Counted from the stretch's first letter, positions 42,123 to 52,478 are shown. The stretch: 62,865 nucleotides of DNA from Azospirillum sp. TSH64 (GCF_003116035.1 NZ_LGQW01000015.1:7237980-7300844), one strand, 5' to 3'. Translations and numbers: made by a program. The notes: generated from the letters alone by a model not told the origin.

Positions 42123-42158
42123 TGGAACACCGTGAAACAGATTTCGGGTGCTGTTCCA
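42123..42158 (-). repeat. Hairpin element, unit 4 (inverted copy)
   Basis: 36 bp on the minus strand: TGGAACA, GCAC, 7-base loop, CTGT, TTCACGG, TGTTCCA. The outer stem is again perfect (TGGAACA/TGTTCCA), with G-C replaced by A-T relative to units 1 and 3. The 3' arm CTGTTTCAC is identical to that of unit 3. Confidence 0.75.
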
Positions 42159-42173
42159 CTGTTCAACGCATCC

Positions 42174-42233
42174 GGGCCGCGTGGAGATGGGCCGCGTGGA
42201 GATGGGCCGTGTGGAGATAGGGCGGGTGGGGAT
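42174..42233 (+). repeat. 15-bp tandem repeat, four copies
   Basis: Units GGGCCGCGTGGAGAT (twice), GGGCCGTGTGGAGAT and AGGGCGGGTGGGGAT lie head to tail. A small intergenic minisatellite, 16 bp after hairpin unit 4. Confidence 0.9.
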
Positions 42234-42518
42234 CGCGAAGAGCTTGCGGAGAACGTGCATGGCGGCTTCTCCGGAAAAGGGGAGGCGTGCGCATTGTATC
42301 CCATTGGTCGGAGCGCATGTCGGCACTTACAAAAAACGGGCAGCAAGACTCTGATCTGATTGAGAAATTTCCGGACTCGGCGCCCAGGGTTTGACGCCTC
42401 AGGTCCGACGCGGCGCAATCAAGAGGGACGGCGCGTCAGGTCGATTGCCCCGCGGTGCCGCCAACCTCTATCCTCGACCGGGTCGAGCCTGTCGACCACG
42501 CTTGATAAGGAATGCCGC

Positions 42519-42845
42519 ATGTTCATCGCGATGAACCGTTTCAAGGTCCGCCATGGGGCCGAGCAGGAATTCGAGGAGGTCTGGCTGAACCGCGAGGTGC
42601 ATCTGCACAAGGTGCCGGGCTTCGTCGAATTCCACATGCTGCGCGGGCCCGACCGGGACGATCACCGACTCTACTCCTCTCACACGGTTTGGGAGTCCGA
42701 AGGCGCTTTCCAAGGCTGGACGCGGTCGGAGGCGTTCCGCAACGCCCATGGCAATGCCGGCGCCCGCAAGCCGCTTTATGTCGGGCCGCCGGAATTCGAA
42801 GGGTTCGAGGTCATCCAGACCGTGCCGCGCGATCCGAACGCCTGA
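42519..42845 (+). CDS. Antibiotic biosynthesis monooxygenase / IsdG-like heme-degrading family
   Basis: A 108-residue ferredoxin-like (ABM) domain. FIAMNRFKVRHGAEQEFEEVW at the start, the conserved Asn-Trp and the HxxF-type C-terminus (RKPLYVGPPEFEGFEVI) resemble HmoA/IsdG small monooxygenases that bind heme or aromatic polyketides. It is preceded by TAAGGA and followed after 34 bp by the pirin gene, so the two are probably one operon. Heme versus another substrate cannot be settled here. Confidence 0.82.
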   Translation: MFIAMNRFKVRHGAEQEFEEVWLNREVHLHKVPGFVEFHMLRGPDRDDHRLYSSHTVWESEGAFQGWTRSEAFRNAHGNAGARKPLYVGPPEFEGFEVIQTVPRDPNA

Positions 42846-42879
42846 ACGAAACAAGCCTCAATTGTCGGGAGGAAGACCC

Positions 42880-43773
42880 ATGCTGGATTTGGTGATCGAG
42901 CAGCGCCGCAAAAGCCTTGGCGGTTTCGAGGTGGGGCGGGTTCTGCCCTTCGTCCAACGGCGGATGGTCGGCCCCTTCGTCTTCTTCGACCATATGGGGC
43001 CGGTCGGTTTCCAGCCGGGCCTTCCCCGCGACGTCGATGTGCGTCCCCACCCGCACATCGGCCTGTCCACCGTGACCTACCTGTTCGAGGGCGAGATCAT
43101 GCACCGCGACAGCGTGGGCTCCGAACAGCCGATCCGGCCGGGCGAGGTGAACTGGATGACCGCCGGGCGCGGCATCACCCATTCCGAACGCTTCGAGCGT
43201 GCCCGGAAGGAAGGCGGGACGATGCACGGCATCCAGGCCTGGGTCGCGCTGCCCGAAGCCGATGAGGAGACCGACCCGGCCTTTGCCCATTACGGCACCG
43301 GCGACCTGCCGCTGTTCGAGGAGGGCGGCGTGCGCGGCCGGCTGGTGGCGGGCGAGGCGTTCGGCGCCAGGGCTGGGGTGAAGACCCATTCGCCGCTGTT
43401 CTACATCCATTGGGATCTCACCCCCGGCGCCCGCGTCGCCTTGCCGGAGGACGGATGGCAGCGCGCGGCCTATGTGGTGGCGGGCGCTGTGGAGGCGGAG
43501 GGGCAGCGGTTCGAGGCTGGGCGGATGATCGTCTTCGCGCCTGGCCATCCGGCGGAACTGACCGCCGCGACGCCGGCCATCGTGATGGCGGTCGGCGGCG
43601 AGCCGCTGGGGCAGCGCTTCATCGACTGGAACTTCGTGTCCTCGTCGAAGGAGCGGATCGAGCAGGCAAAGGCGGACTGGCGGGCCGGGCGGATGAAGCT
43701 GCCGGACCTCGACAACGGCGAGTTCATCCCGCTGCCGGAGATGCCGAAGCAGCCGGCGAATCCGATGTCGTGA
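42880..43773 (+). CDS. Pirin family protein
   Basis: A 297-residue bicupin. The N-terminal cupin has the metal ligands in RPHPHIGLSTVTYL and ITHSER (three His and one Glu). Bacterial pirins have quercetinase activity or bind metabolic enzymes; one was reported to bind pyruvate dehydrogenase E1. FFDHMGPVGF and GEVNWMTAGRGITHSE are pirin signatures. A very good GGGAGGAAG site precedes ATG 42880. The C-terminal cupin has lost metal ligands, as is normal for the family. Confidence 0.93.
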   Translation: MLDLVIEQRRKSLGGFEVGRVLPFVQRRMVGPFVFFDHMGPVGFQPGLPRDVDVRPHPHIGLSTVTYLFEGEIMHRDSVGSEQPIRPGEVNWMTAGRGITHSERFERARKEGGTMHGIQAWVALPEADEETDPAFAHYGTGDLPLFEEGGVRGRLVAGEAFGARAGVKTHSPLFYIHWDLTPGARVALPEDGWQRAAYVVAGAVEAEGQRFEAGRMIVFAPGHPAELTAATPAIVMAVGGEPLGQRFIDWNFVSSSKERIEQAKADWRAGRMKLPDLDNGEFIPLPEMPKQPANPMS

Positions 43774-43787
43774 GGGGGAACCCAATT

Positions 43788-43921
43788 CTCCCTCGCCCCC
43801 TGGGGAGAGGGGCGGGGTGAGGGGGAGGCATGGGGAGGATTCTCGGGTACGGCACGCAGTGCGCCCCCCTCACCCTAACCCTCTCCCCGGGGGGAAGAGG
43901 GGACTAAGGGGCGGGAGAGGG
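43788..43921. repeat. Composite inverted repeat downstream of the pirin gene
   Basis: Left arm about 43788-43829 (GGGGAGAGGGGCGGGGTGAG), right arm about 43863-43900 (CCCCTCACCCTAACCCTCTC). It has the same core parts as the element between pflA and pflB (CTCTCCC, GGGTGAGGGG), so both belong to one extragenic repeat family. Located between convergent genes. Confidence 0.75.
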
Positions 43922-43931
43922 CGATCTGGGG

Positions 43932-44276
43932 TCAGACGTGGAAGCTCTCGCCGCAGCCGCAGCGGCCCTTCTCGTTCGGATTCTTGAAGACGAAGCCGGT
44001 CTGGAACTTGTCGTCGACATAGTCCATCTCGCTGCCGATCAGGAACATGACGGCGGCGGGGTCGATCAGGATGGTGACGCCCTTGTCCTCCACCACCTCG
44101 TCGAACTTCATCTTTTCCTTGGCATACTGAACGTCGTAGCTGAGGCCGGAGCAGCCGCGCGCCTTCACGCCGATGCGCAGGCCGACCATGTCGTCGGTGG
44201 CCTTGGACATCAGCGCCTTGACGCGCTCCGCGGCGGCGTCGGTGATCGTGAGCGCCTTGGGCAGGGGGCGGGCCAT
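43932..44276 (-). CDS. sufA: A-type Fe-S carrier (HesB/IscA/SufA family)
   Basis: A 114-residue A-type carrier. The three cluster-binding cysteines are in KARGCSGLSYD and in the C-terminal GRCGCGESFHV. It is the last gene of the SUF operon, 22 bp after sufT, and would deliver 4Fe-4S or 2Fe-2S clusters to apo-proteins. The N-terminal extension (MARPLPKALTITDAAAERV) is normal for the family. sufA is used by position; IscA/ErpA-type naming is possible. Confidence 0.92.
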   Translation of the reverse strand: MARPLPKALTITDAAAERVKALMSKATDDMVGLRIGVKARGCSGLSYDVQYAKEKMKFDEVVEDKGVTILIDPAAVMFLIGSEMDYVDDKFQTGFVFKNPNEKGRCGCGESFHV

Positions 44277-44298
44277 GGTGACGGTCTCCTAATGCGGC

Positions 44299-44748
44299 TC
44301 AGAACATATCCAGTTGCAGGCGGGCTTCCTCGGACATCATGCCCTGGTGCCACGGGGGCTCCCACACCAGCTCGATCTTGACCTCGTTGACGTCCTCGAC
44401 GCCCAGCACGGCCTGACGGACCTGTTCGGGCAGTTCGCCGGCCACCGGACACATGGGGCTGGTCAGCGTCATATCAATCTCGACATTGCGCTGACCATCC
44501 ATGTCCACACGGTAGATCAGCCCCAGTTCCCAGATGTCGACCGGGATTTCCGGGTCGTAGCAGGTCTTGATGGCCGCCACGACGCGATCCATGATCTCCT
44601 CCCGCGGGTCGTAGCCCTCGGGCGGCTGGGGCATCGGGGCGAAGTCCTTGGATTCCGGAGCCTCGCTTGCAGCGTCGGCCTTCAACTGCGCCTCGGCTTC
44701 GGCCGGATTGGGAGCCATCGGGCGCTGGGTCAGGGCTTCATCGGGCAT
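44299..44748 (-). CDS. sufT: SUF assembly protein SufT (MIP18/DUF59 family)
   Basis: A 149-residue protein: about 60 residues of Ala/Glu/Pro-rich extension, then a MIP18 domain with DPEIPVDIWELGLIYRVD and the conserved cysteine of TSPMCPVAGELPEQV, ending in a VWEPPWHQGMMSEEAR segment typical of SufT. It works in Fe-S maturation under high demand. It lies 15 bp after sufU in the operon. Confidence 0.93.
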   Translation of the reverse strand: MPDEALTQRPMAPNPAEAEAQLKADAASEAPESKDFAPMPQPPEGYDPREEIMDRVVAAIKTCYDPEIPVDIWELGLIYRVDMDGQRNVEIDMTLTSPMCPVAGELPEQVRQAVLGVEDVNEVKIELVWEPPWHQGMMSEEARLQLDMF

Positions 44749-44763
44749 GTCGATCCCCTTCCG

Positions 44764-45231
44764 TCAAAACTGGTCGCTGGAGGCCGAAGCCTCGCCGTGG
44801 AGTGCCGCGTTCATGGCGTGCCAGGCCAGGGTCGCGCACTTCACCCGCACCGGGAACTGGCGCACGCCGGACATCACCATCAGCTTTTCCATCGTCTCGT
44901 CGTCGACACCCTCGGGGATGTCGGGCTCGTCCTGGGTGCACAGCTCGTGGAAGGCGTGGAACAGCTTTTCCGCTTCCGCCGCCGTCTTGCCATGCACCAG
45001 CTCCGTCATCATCGAGGCGCTGGCGGTGGAGATGGCGCAGCCGCGGCCCTGGAAGGCCACGTCGTCGACCACCCCGTCCTTCAAGGTCAGATAGACCATG
45101 AAGCGGTCGCCGCACATCGGGTTCTCGCCCTTCGCCTCGCGGTTGGCGTCGTCGGGATGGCGGAAGTTGCGGGGATGCTTGCCATGGTCCAGGATCACTT
45201 CCTGATACAGCTCGCGCAGATCGTCCATCAT
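44764..45231 (-). CDS. sufU: Fe-S scaffold / sulfur-acceptor protein SufU
   Basis: A 155-residue U-type protein. The zinc/sulfur ligands are present: PMCGDRF (Cys and Asp), FQGRGCAIS and VKCATLAWH. The insertion before the third cysteine (residues about 84-115) marks SufU rather than IscU. It accepts persulfide sulfur from SufS. The ATG at 45231 overlaps the sufS stop codon (ATGA), so the two are translationally coupled. SufU is best known from Gram-positive bacteria; here it replaces SufE in the operon. Confidence 0.9.
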   Translation of the reverse strand: MMDDLRELYQEVILDHGKHPRNFRHPDDANREAKGENPMCGDRFMVYLTLKDGVVDDVAFQGRGCAISTASASMMTELVHGKTAAEAEKLFHAFHELCTQDEPDIPEGVDDETMEKLMVMSGVRQFPVRVKCATLAWHAMNAALHGEASASSDQF

Positions 45232-46490
45232 GCTCCGAAGAACTCCTTGACCGCCTGGAGGGATTGGACGAGGGCGTCGGCTTCCTCCCGGGTGTTGTAG
45301 AGGCCGAAGGAGGCGCGGACGGTCGGTCCGACGCCGAACCGCTCGGCCAGCGGCTCGGCGCAATGGCGGCCGACGCGCACGGCGACGCCATACTGGTCGA
45401 CGATGGTGCCGACGTCGTGCGGGTGCACACCCTCCAGCGCGAAGGAGACGATCGGCCCCTTGCCGGGCGCGGTGCCGACGATGCGCAGCCCGTCGATCTG
45501 CGACAGCTGCTGGGTGGCGTATTGCAGCAGGTCGTGCTCGTGCGCGGCGATGGCGTCGCGGCCGAGAGCCTCGACATAATCGATGGCGGCGCCCAGCCCG
45601 ATCACCTCGGTGATCGGCGGCGTGCCGGCCTCGAAGCGCGACGGCGGCGCCTTGAAGGTGGTGCCGTCGAAGCTGACGCTCTCGATCATGTCGCCGCCGC
45701 CCTGGTAGGGCGGCATCTTCTTCAGGAGGTCGTACTTGCCGTAGAGCACGCCGAGGCCGGTCGGGCCGTAGAGCTTGTGCGCGGTGAAGACATAGAAGTC
45801 GGCATCGATGTCCTGCACGTCGACCGTGCCATGGACCACCGCCTGGCTGCCGTCGAACAGCACGGGCACGCCGCGCTCATGCGCCAGCCTGGCGATGGCC
45901 TTGGCCGGGGTGACGGTGCCCAGCACGTTGGAGCAGTGGGTGATCGCCACCAGCTTCGTGCGGTCGGACAGCAGGCTGCGGTAGGCGTCCATGTCGAGGA
46001 CGCCGTCCTCGTCGCAGGGCACGACCTTGATGACGATCTTCTTCTCGGCCTGGAGCAGCTGCCACGGAACGATGTTCGCGTGATGCTCCATGATCGACAG
46101 GATGACCTCGTCGCCTTCGGTCAGGAAGGTGCGGCCATAGCTGGAGGCCACGAGGTTGATCGCCTCGGTCGAGCTGCGGGTGAAGACGATGCAGCGGTCG
46201 TTCGGCGCATTCAGGAAGCGCGCGACCTTGGTGCGCACCGCCTCGAACTGGTCGGTCGCGGTCTGCGACAGGAAATGGACGCCGCGGTGGATGTTGGAAT
46301 AATCCTCCTCCAGGAAGCGGGTCATGGCCTGGATGACCTGACGCGGCTTCTGGGCGGACGCCCCGCTGTCCAGATAGACCAGCGGCTTGCCGGGCTTTCC
46401 CTTCCTGGCGTGGACGCTGCGGGCGAGGATGGGGAAATCCTCCCGCACCCGCTGCACGTCGTAGGCTTGGTTCAGGATGGCATCGGACAT
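45228..46490 (-). CDS. sufS: Cysteine desulfurase SufS
   Basis: A 420-residue group II cysteine desulfurase with PLP; it takes sulfur from cysteine for cluster assembly. The PLP-lysine is in VFTAHKLYGPTGLGVLYG and the catalytic cysteine in VRVGRHCAEPL. The N-terminal YLDSGASAQKP and NIHRGVHFLSQ segments are family signatures. It begins 2 bp after the sufD stop and overlaps sufU at the end. Confidence 0.97.
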   Translation of the reverse strand: MSDAILNQAYDVQRVREDFPILARSVHARKGKPGKPLVYLDSGASAQKPRQVIQAMTRFLEEDYSNIHRGVHFLSQTATDQFEAVRTKVARFLNAPNDRCIVFTRSSTEAINLVASSYGRTFLTEGDEVILSIMEHHANIVPWQLLQAEKKIVIKVVPCDEDGVLDMDAYRSLLSDRTKLVAITHCSNVLGTVTPAKAIARLAHERGVPVLFDGSQAVVHGTVDVQDIDADFYVFTAHKLYGPTGLGVLYGKYDLLKKMPPYQGGGDMIESVSFDGTTFKAPPSRFEAGTPPITEVIGLGAAIDYVEALGRDAIAAHEHDLLQYATQQLSQIDGLRIVGTAPGKGPIVSFALEGVHPHDVGTIVDQYGVAVRVGRHCAEPLAERFGVGPTVRASFGLYNTREEADALVQSLQAVKEFFGA

Positions 46491-46492
46491 GG

Positions 46493-47859
46493 TTACTTCT
46501 GCTCCTCCAGCCAGCCGGCCACGATCCCCTGGAAGGCGTCGCGGATCGACTCTTCGGCGATTTCCCCAAGGGATTCCGACAGGAAGGCGCCGATCAGAAG
46601 GCCCTGGGCGGTGTCGCGGTCGATGCCGCGGGCGCGCAGGTAGAACAGCGCGTCGTCGTCCAGCTCACCCGCGGTGCAGCCATGGCTGCACTTCACGTCG
46701 TCGGCATGGATTTCCAGTTCCGGCTTGCTGTCGATCTCGGCCCCGTCGGACAGCAGCAGGGCGCGGTTCAACTGGTAGCCGTCGGTCTTCTGCGCGCCGG
46801 GGCAGACGGTGATCTTGCCCTGGAACACCGCACGGGCGGTGTCGTCGATGACGCCCTTGTAGACCTCGCGGCTGGTGCCGTTGGGCTGGGCGTGGACGAT
46901 CAGCGTGGTGGTGTCGGCATGCTGGGTGCCGCGGACCAGATAGCCGCCGCTGACATGGGTGCGGGCGTCGGTGCCGTCGAGGCGGCTGACCACCTCGTTG
47001 CGCGACAGCTTCGCGCCCGTGGTCAGGATGAAGTTGTCGTAGCAGCCGCCGGTCGCCACCGTCGCCGCGATGTGCGACAGGTGGATGGCGCCGCCGCCGT
47101 CACGCTGCGACTTGTAATGGTGCAGGGTGGCGCCCTCGCCGACGAAGACCTCGGTGACGTGATTGGCCAGCGTGGTGCCGGTGCCGCGGCCGACATGATG
47201 TTCGACCACCACCGCCTTGGAGCCCGCTTCCGCGATCAGCAGGCTGCGCGGGTGGCAGGAGGTCGCCTGCACCTCCGACCCGACCGAGACGAAGACCAGC
47301 TCGATGGGGCGTTCGACCTGGACGCCGGCCGGCACATGCAGGACGGGACCGTCGGCGAGATAGGCGCTGTTCAGCGCCACCAGCGGACGGTCGTCCGCCG
47401 CGGCGAGACGGCCGATATGGTCGGCCAGCAGGTCGGTGTGGCTGGTCAGGGCAGCGGCGATGCTCAGCAGTTCCACGCCCGGCGGCAGGCCCTCGACCGA
47501 CGACAGGTCGCCGCGGAAACGGCCGTCGACGAAGACCAGACGCGGACCGTCCTGCCCCTCGGCCCTCACGGTCGGCAGCAGGTCAATGGCCGCCGCCGCC
47601 GGGGCGGCCGGCTGGAAGCTGGTCTTGGCGAGGTCGCGCAGGTTGGTGTAGCGCCAGCTCTCGTTTTTGATCGTCGGCAGGCCGACGGCGGCGAAGCGCT
47701 CGCGGCCGACGGCGCGCAGATCGGTCAGCCAGGACAGGCCGCTGCCGGGCAGGCCGGCGCCGACCTGATCGAGCGGTGCCAGGAGGGCCGGCGCCGTCGC
47801 CGGATCGGCGCCGCGCGTCGAGTAGGTCATCGGATGGAGAGGAGAGTGGTTGGCCGTCA

Positions 47860-47863
<4 letters not shown>
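46493..47863 (-). CDS. sufD: Fe-S assembly protein SufD
   Basis: A 456-residue SufD, a partner of SufB in the SufBC2D scaffold. ESWRYTNLRDLAKTSF near the N-terminus and the C-terminal KCSHGCTAGELDDDALFYLRARGI with its conserved Cys-His region are typical. The start overlaps the sufC stop codon by 4 bp (47860-47863), meaning coupling. Confidence 0.96.
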
Positions 47864-48612
<749 letters not shown>

Positions 48613-48692
48613 CGTCTTTGCCTCTTTGTCTTCTTCAGGCCGCCGGCACGCCGTCCGGTCTTCACGTTCTCTTCGGTGGGTGGGACGCGCCC

Positions 48693-50177
<1,485 letters not shown>

Positions 50178-50222
50178 GGCTTTGCCTCGTCCTTCTCAAG
50201 AATGCTGTTCGGTGCGCGCCGT

Positions 50223-50693
50223 TCAGTGCGCAGGGCGGGCCGGCTGGGCGGCTGTGGAATTCGTTGCGGCTGCCGGGGCCGGGAAGGTGATCGGGACCAT
50301 CATGTCGGCCAGCGACACCTCCTCCAGCGCGTTGCGGATGGCGCGGTTCACCTTTTCCCAACCGCCGCGCATGGGGCAAAGTTGCTCCACCCCGCACTGG
50401 CTGTCGGCGCCGTCGACGCAGGCGGTCAGCGCGATGGGACCGTCGAGCGCCGTGATGATTTCCGCGATGGAGATTGCATCGGCCGGCCGGCTCAGCGCAT
50501 AACCGCCGGCGGCACCGCGCTGCGAGGTGGTGAGCCCGGCCGGCGTCATCGCCTTCATCAGCTTGGCGACGGTGGGAGCGGGAACGCCGGTGCGGTCGGC
50601 AAGATGGGCGACGGTATGGACCGTGCCGACCTGGCGCGCCATCTCGCTCAGCACGACGATGGCATAGTCGGTCAGCTTGCTCAGCCGGATCAT
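50223..50693 (-). CDS. Rrf2-family SUF regulator (SufR/IscR-like)
   Basis: A 156-residue Rrf2 protein: winged helix MIRLSKLTDYAIVVLSEMA with VPAPTVAKLMKAMTPAGL, and three cysteines in LTACVDGADSQCGVEQLCP that would hold an Fe-S cluster. As first gene of the operon it fits the SUF-type Rrf2 repressor that senses Fe-S status. The ATG at 50693 is chosen because this family starts right at the wing-helix and the upstream TTG (50723) lies at the edge of the operator. Confidence 0.92.
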   Translation of the reverse strand: MIRLSKLTDYAIVVLSEMARQVGTVHTVAHLADRTGVPAPTVAKLMKAMTPAGLTTSQRGAAGGYALSRPADAISIAEIITALDGPIALTACVDGADSQCGVEQLCPMRGGWEKVNRAIRNALEEVSLADMMVPITFPAPAAATNSTAAQPARPAH

Positions 50694-50725
50694 GCCCACA
50701 CCCCGTTTCACCCCGGTTTCCAATA

Positions 50726-50761
50726 CAGGACCAATTTAGTCCTGATTGCTCCGGGGAGCAA
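50726..50761 (-). promoter_or_regulatory. Promoter and Rrf2-type operator of the SUF operon
   Basis: On the minus strand: -35 TTGCTC (50756-50761), 17-bp spacer, -10 TAAATT (50733-50738). A palindrome CAGGAC-N7-GTCCTG (50726-50744) is centred on the -10, ideal for repression by the first gene of the operon. Confidence 0.65.
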
Positions 50762-51006
50762 GGGGCGTTTGTCGATAAAAGTGCAGGATTTCCGCGGCTT
50801 TCGCGGGTTTGCATGGCTGATGTGCCGGCAATACCCGTCAACACCGCTTGGTTATAGCGTGGCGCTCGTCCCCAGGCTACAGCGAAGCCGCAGGTCGGGG
50901 GACGCGATGCGGCGGTTTGCCGCAGGGTGGCAAAAGACCCCCCAATGCGGAAAACCCCGCGCCGTGGGCGGCGCGGGGTCGGTCCGGGCGGCGATGGAAG
51001 CGGGGA
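50762..51006. other. Intergenic region upstream of the SUF promoter
   Basis: Apart from the terminator at 50951 I see no gene or motif here. Transcripts on both sides are on the minus strand, the DUF3618 operon ending and the SUF operon starting leftward. Confidence 0.5.
50951..50979 (-). terminator. Intrinsic terminator of the DUF3618 operon
   Basis: A perfect 10-bp stem CCCCGCGCCG / CGGCGCGGGG with a 4-base loop; on the minus strand it is followed by TTTTCC. It lies about 28 bp after the stop of the DUF3618 gene. Confidence 0.85.
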
Positions 51007-52041
51007 TCAGCCCGGCTTCTTCACCTCTTCGCGGGCGGCGTTGGTGGCTTCGGTGACGACGTCACGGACGTCCTCCTTGGCCGACTCGACCACCGTATTG
51101 GCGGCCGCCTGGGCGGCGCGGGTGCCGCGGTCCAGCGCATCCATGGCGATGGCCTTGGCCCGCTCGGTCGCCTCGTCGGCATAGTCGCCGACCCACTGCT
51201 TCTCATAGCGGGTGCCGGGCAGGGCGGCGCCGATGGCCGCACCCAGCGCCACGCCCATGGCGCCGGCGACGATGGGATGGTCCTCGACCAGATCCCAGAA
51301 GCCGGTCGACATGTCGTGCGCGCGGTGGCGCAGATGGTCGGTCGACGGTGCCATGGAGGACAGGCGCGACACGCCGCGGCTGACATAGCCCTGCGACTGG
51401 CGCTGGGTGTGGAGGTCGCCCCGGCCGGATACGTGGCCCGACACAGGGTCGTTGTCCGAACCGCCCATCATGCCGCTGACGGTCCCGGACGCGCTGTCGT
51501 AGGCGGAGCTGACCGCACCCGAGGCGCTGTCATAGGCCGAGCTGGCGGCATTGCGGACGCTCTCGCCGGCATCGCTCAGCGTTTCGCGGGCATAGTCCAC
51601 GGCGTCGCCCACGCGGTGTCGGGCGTTGCGGACCGTGCTGGAGCGGGCGATGCGGCGGTCGTAGCCGGTGCTGGACAGGGCCAGCCAGCCCAGACCGATG
51701 CCGACCAGCGCCAGCGGGATCGGGTTGCTGGTGACGCTGTCCAGCACAGACCCGGAGGACTGGGACTGCCGGCGATTGTAATGGACGGTCTGGCCGCTTT
51801 CGTAACGGTCGGTCCGGTGCAGGTTGGCGCGCTGGGACGGGGTGTCCGGCGTCGACGGCGAATAGGTGTGCTTCATGGAATTCTCCATCAGGGTTTGGGG
51901 AGACCACCGCGTCAGACTGTCGCGCAGACGGGATGTCCGGTCGCGCAGCGCATCGACGGTGCCGCCGATGCGCGCGCGGCTGGCGCGGATGTCGCCCTCC
52001 AGGGCGTCGAGATCCTTCGATTGACGTTCGTCGTCCGTCAT
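51007..52041 (-). CDS. DUF3618 domain protein
   Basis: A 344-residue protein. The N-terminal LDALEGDIRASRARIGGTVDALRDRTSRL stretch, given here only as its first part LDALEGDIRASRARIGGTVD, is the DUF3618 signature. A short hydrophobic segment (PIPLALVGIGLGWLAL) is followed by Ala/Ser-rich amphipathic helices with SAYDSASGAVSSAYDSASG repeats and a second hydrophobic patch (HPIVAGAMGVALGAAIGAAL). It looks like an inner-membrane anchored stress protein of the YqjD/ElaB style. It is last in a three-gene operon, 11 bp after the holin-like gene. Confidence 0.82.
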   Translation of the reverse strand: MTDDERQSKDLDALEGDIRASRARIGGTVDALRDRTSRLRDSLTRWSPQTLMENSMKHTYSPSTPDTPSQRANLHRTDRYESGQTVHYNRRQSQSSGSVLDSVTSNPIPLALVGIGLGWLALSSTGYDRRIARSSTVRNARHRVGDAVDYARETLSDAGESVRNAASSAYDSASGAVSSAYDSASGTVSGMMGGSDNDPVSGHVSGRGDLHTQRQSQGYVSRGVSRLSSMAPSTDHLRHRAHDMSTGFWDLVEDHPIVAGAMGVALGAAIGAALPGTRYEKQWVGDYADEATERAKAIAMDALDRGTRAAQAAANTVVESAKEDVRDVVTEATNAAREEVKKPG

Positions 52042-52052
52042 CGGCCGGCCCC

Positions 52053-52478
52053 TCAGCGGGCAAGCTGGGATTTCGCCCAGCGCTTGTCCTCGTCCAGCGT
52101 GTTCATGGTGCGGCGGGGGCGGAGGTTGGCGGGGCTCAGCCGGTTCTTGCCGACGTAAGCCAGGATGCCGCCCACCGCCAGAACCACCACGCCCACGATC
52201 AGCGCGGACAGCCACGGGGCCAGGACGTTGGACAGGCCGAGAACCGCGGAGGCAAGCAGGACCAGGACGCCGGCGAAGGCGACCAGTCCGCCGACGGCGA
52301 TGAAGGCCACGCCACCGGCGGCCTCTGTGGCCTTGTCGGTCAGCTCGGCCTTCGCCAACGCGATCTCGGATCGGGCGAGGTTGGCGGATTCGCGGGCGAG
52401 ATCGGCGAACAGGCCGGCAAGCGGCCGGTCCTGCCGCGGATCCCGCGGCTCGTCATAGCGGTTCTCGGCGGCGCTCAT
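52053..52478 (-). CDS. Phage-holin-like (holin superfamily III, YqjE-like) membrane protein
   Basis: A 141-residue protein with an amphipathic N-terminus (LFADLARESANLARSEIALA) and two adjacent transmembrane helices (GGVAFIAVGGLVAFAGVLVL and WLSALIVGVVVLAVGGILAY). This is the layout of the Phage_holin_3_6 family, which in most bacteria is not a phage gene but an envelope protein found next to YqjD/DUF3618 genes. The start overlaps the previous stop (ATGA, 52475-52478). Confidence 0.85.
   Translation of the reverse strand: MSAAENRYDEPRDPRQDRPLAGLFADLARESANLARSEIALAKAELTDKATEAAGGVAFIAVGGLVAFAGVLVLLASAVLGLSNVLAPWLSALIVGVVVLAVGGILAYVGKNRLSPANLRPRRTMNTLDEDKRWAKSQLAR

Larger units (their letters stand above)
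42000..42518. other. 519-bp divergent intergenic region
   Basis: Between the cyclic-di-GMP gene and the monooxygenase gene. It holds hairpin unit 4 (42123) and the 15-bp tandem repeat (42174). The AT-richer stretch around 42050-42070 (TGCGTATATTAGAG) may be the promoter of the minus-strand gene. No gene supported. Confidence 0.55.

Noticed and set aside
42174..42233. Regarding the minus-strand Ile-Ser-Thr-Arg-Pro repeat peptide as a gene
   Set aside because: It is a translation of the 15-bp tandem repeat with no ribosome site and no continuation into a domain.
43788..43921. CRISPR-like or IS-end interpretation of the GC-rich repeats
   Set aside because: There are only two inverted arms, no regular spacers, no transposase gene and no target-site duplication; an extragenic REP-type repeat fits better.
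52053..52478. Interpreting the holin-like gene as a prophage remnant
   Set aside because: Its neighbours are DUF3618 and stress-protein genes, with no phage genes; this family is a common chromosomal envelope protein.
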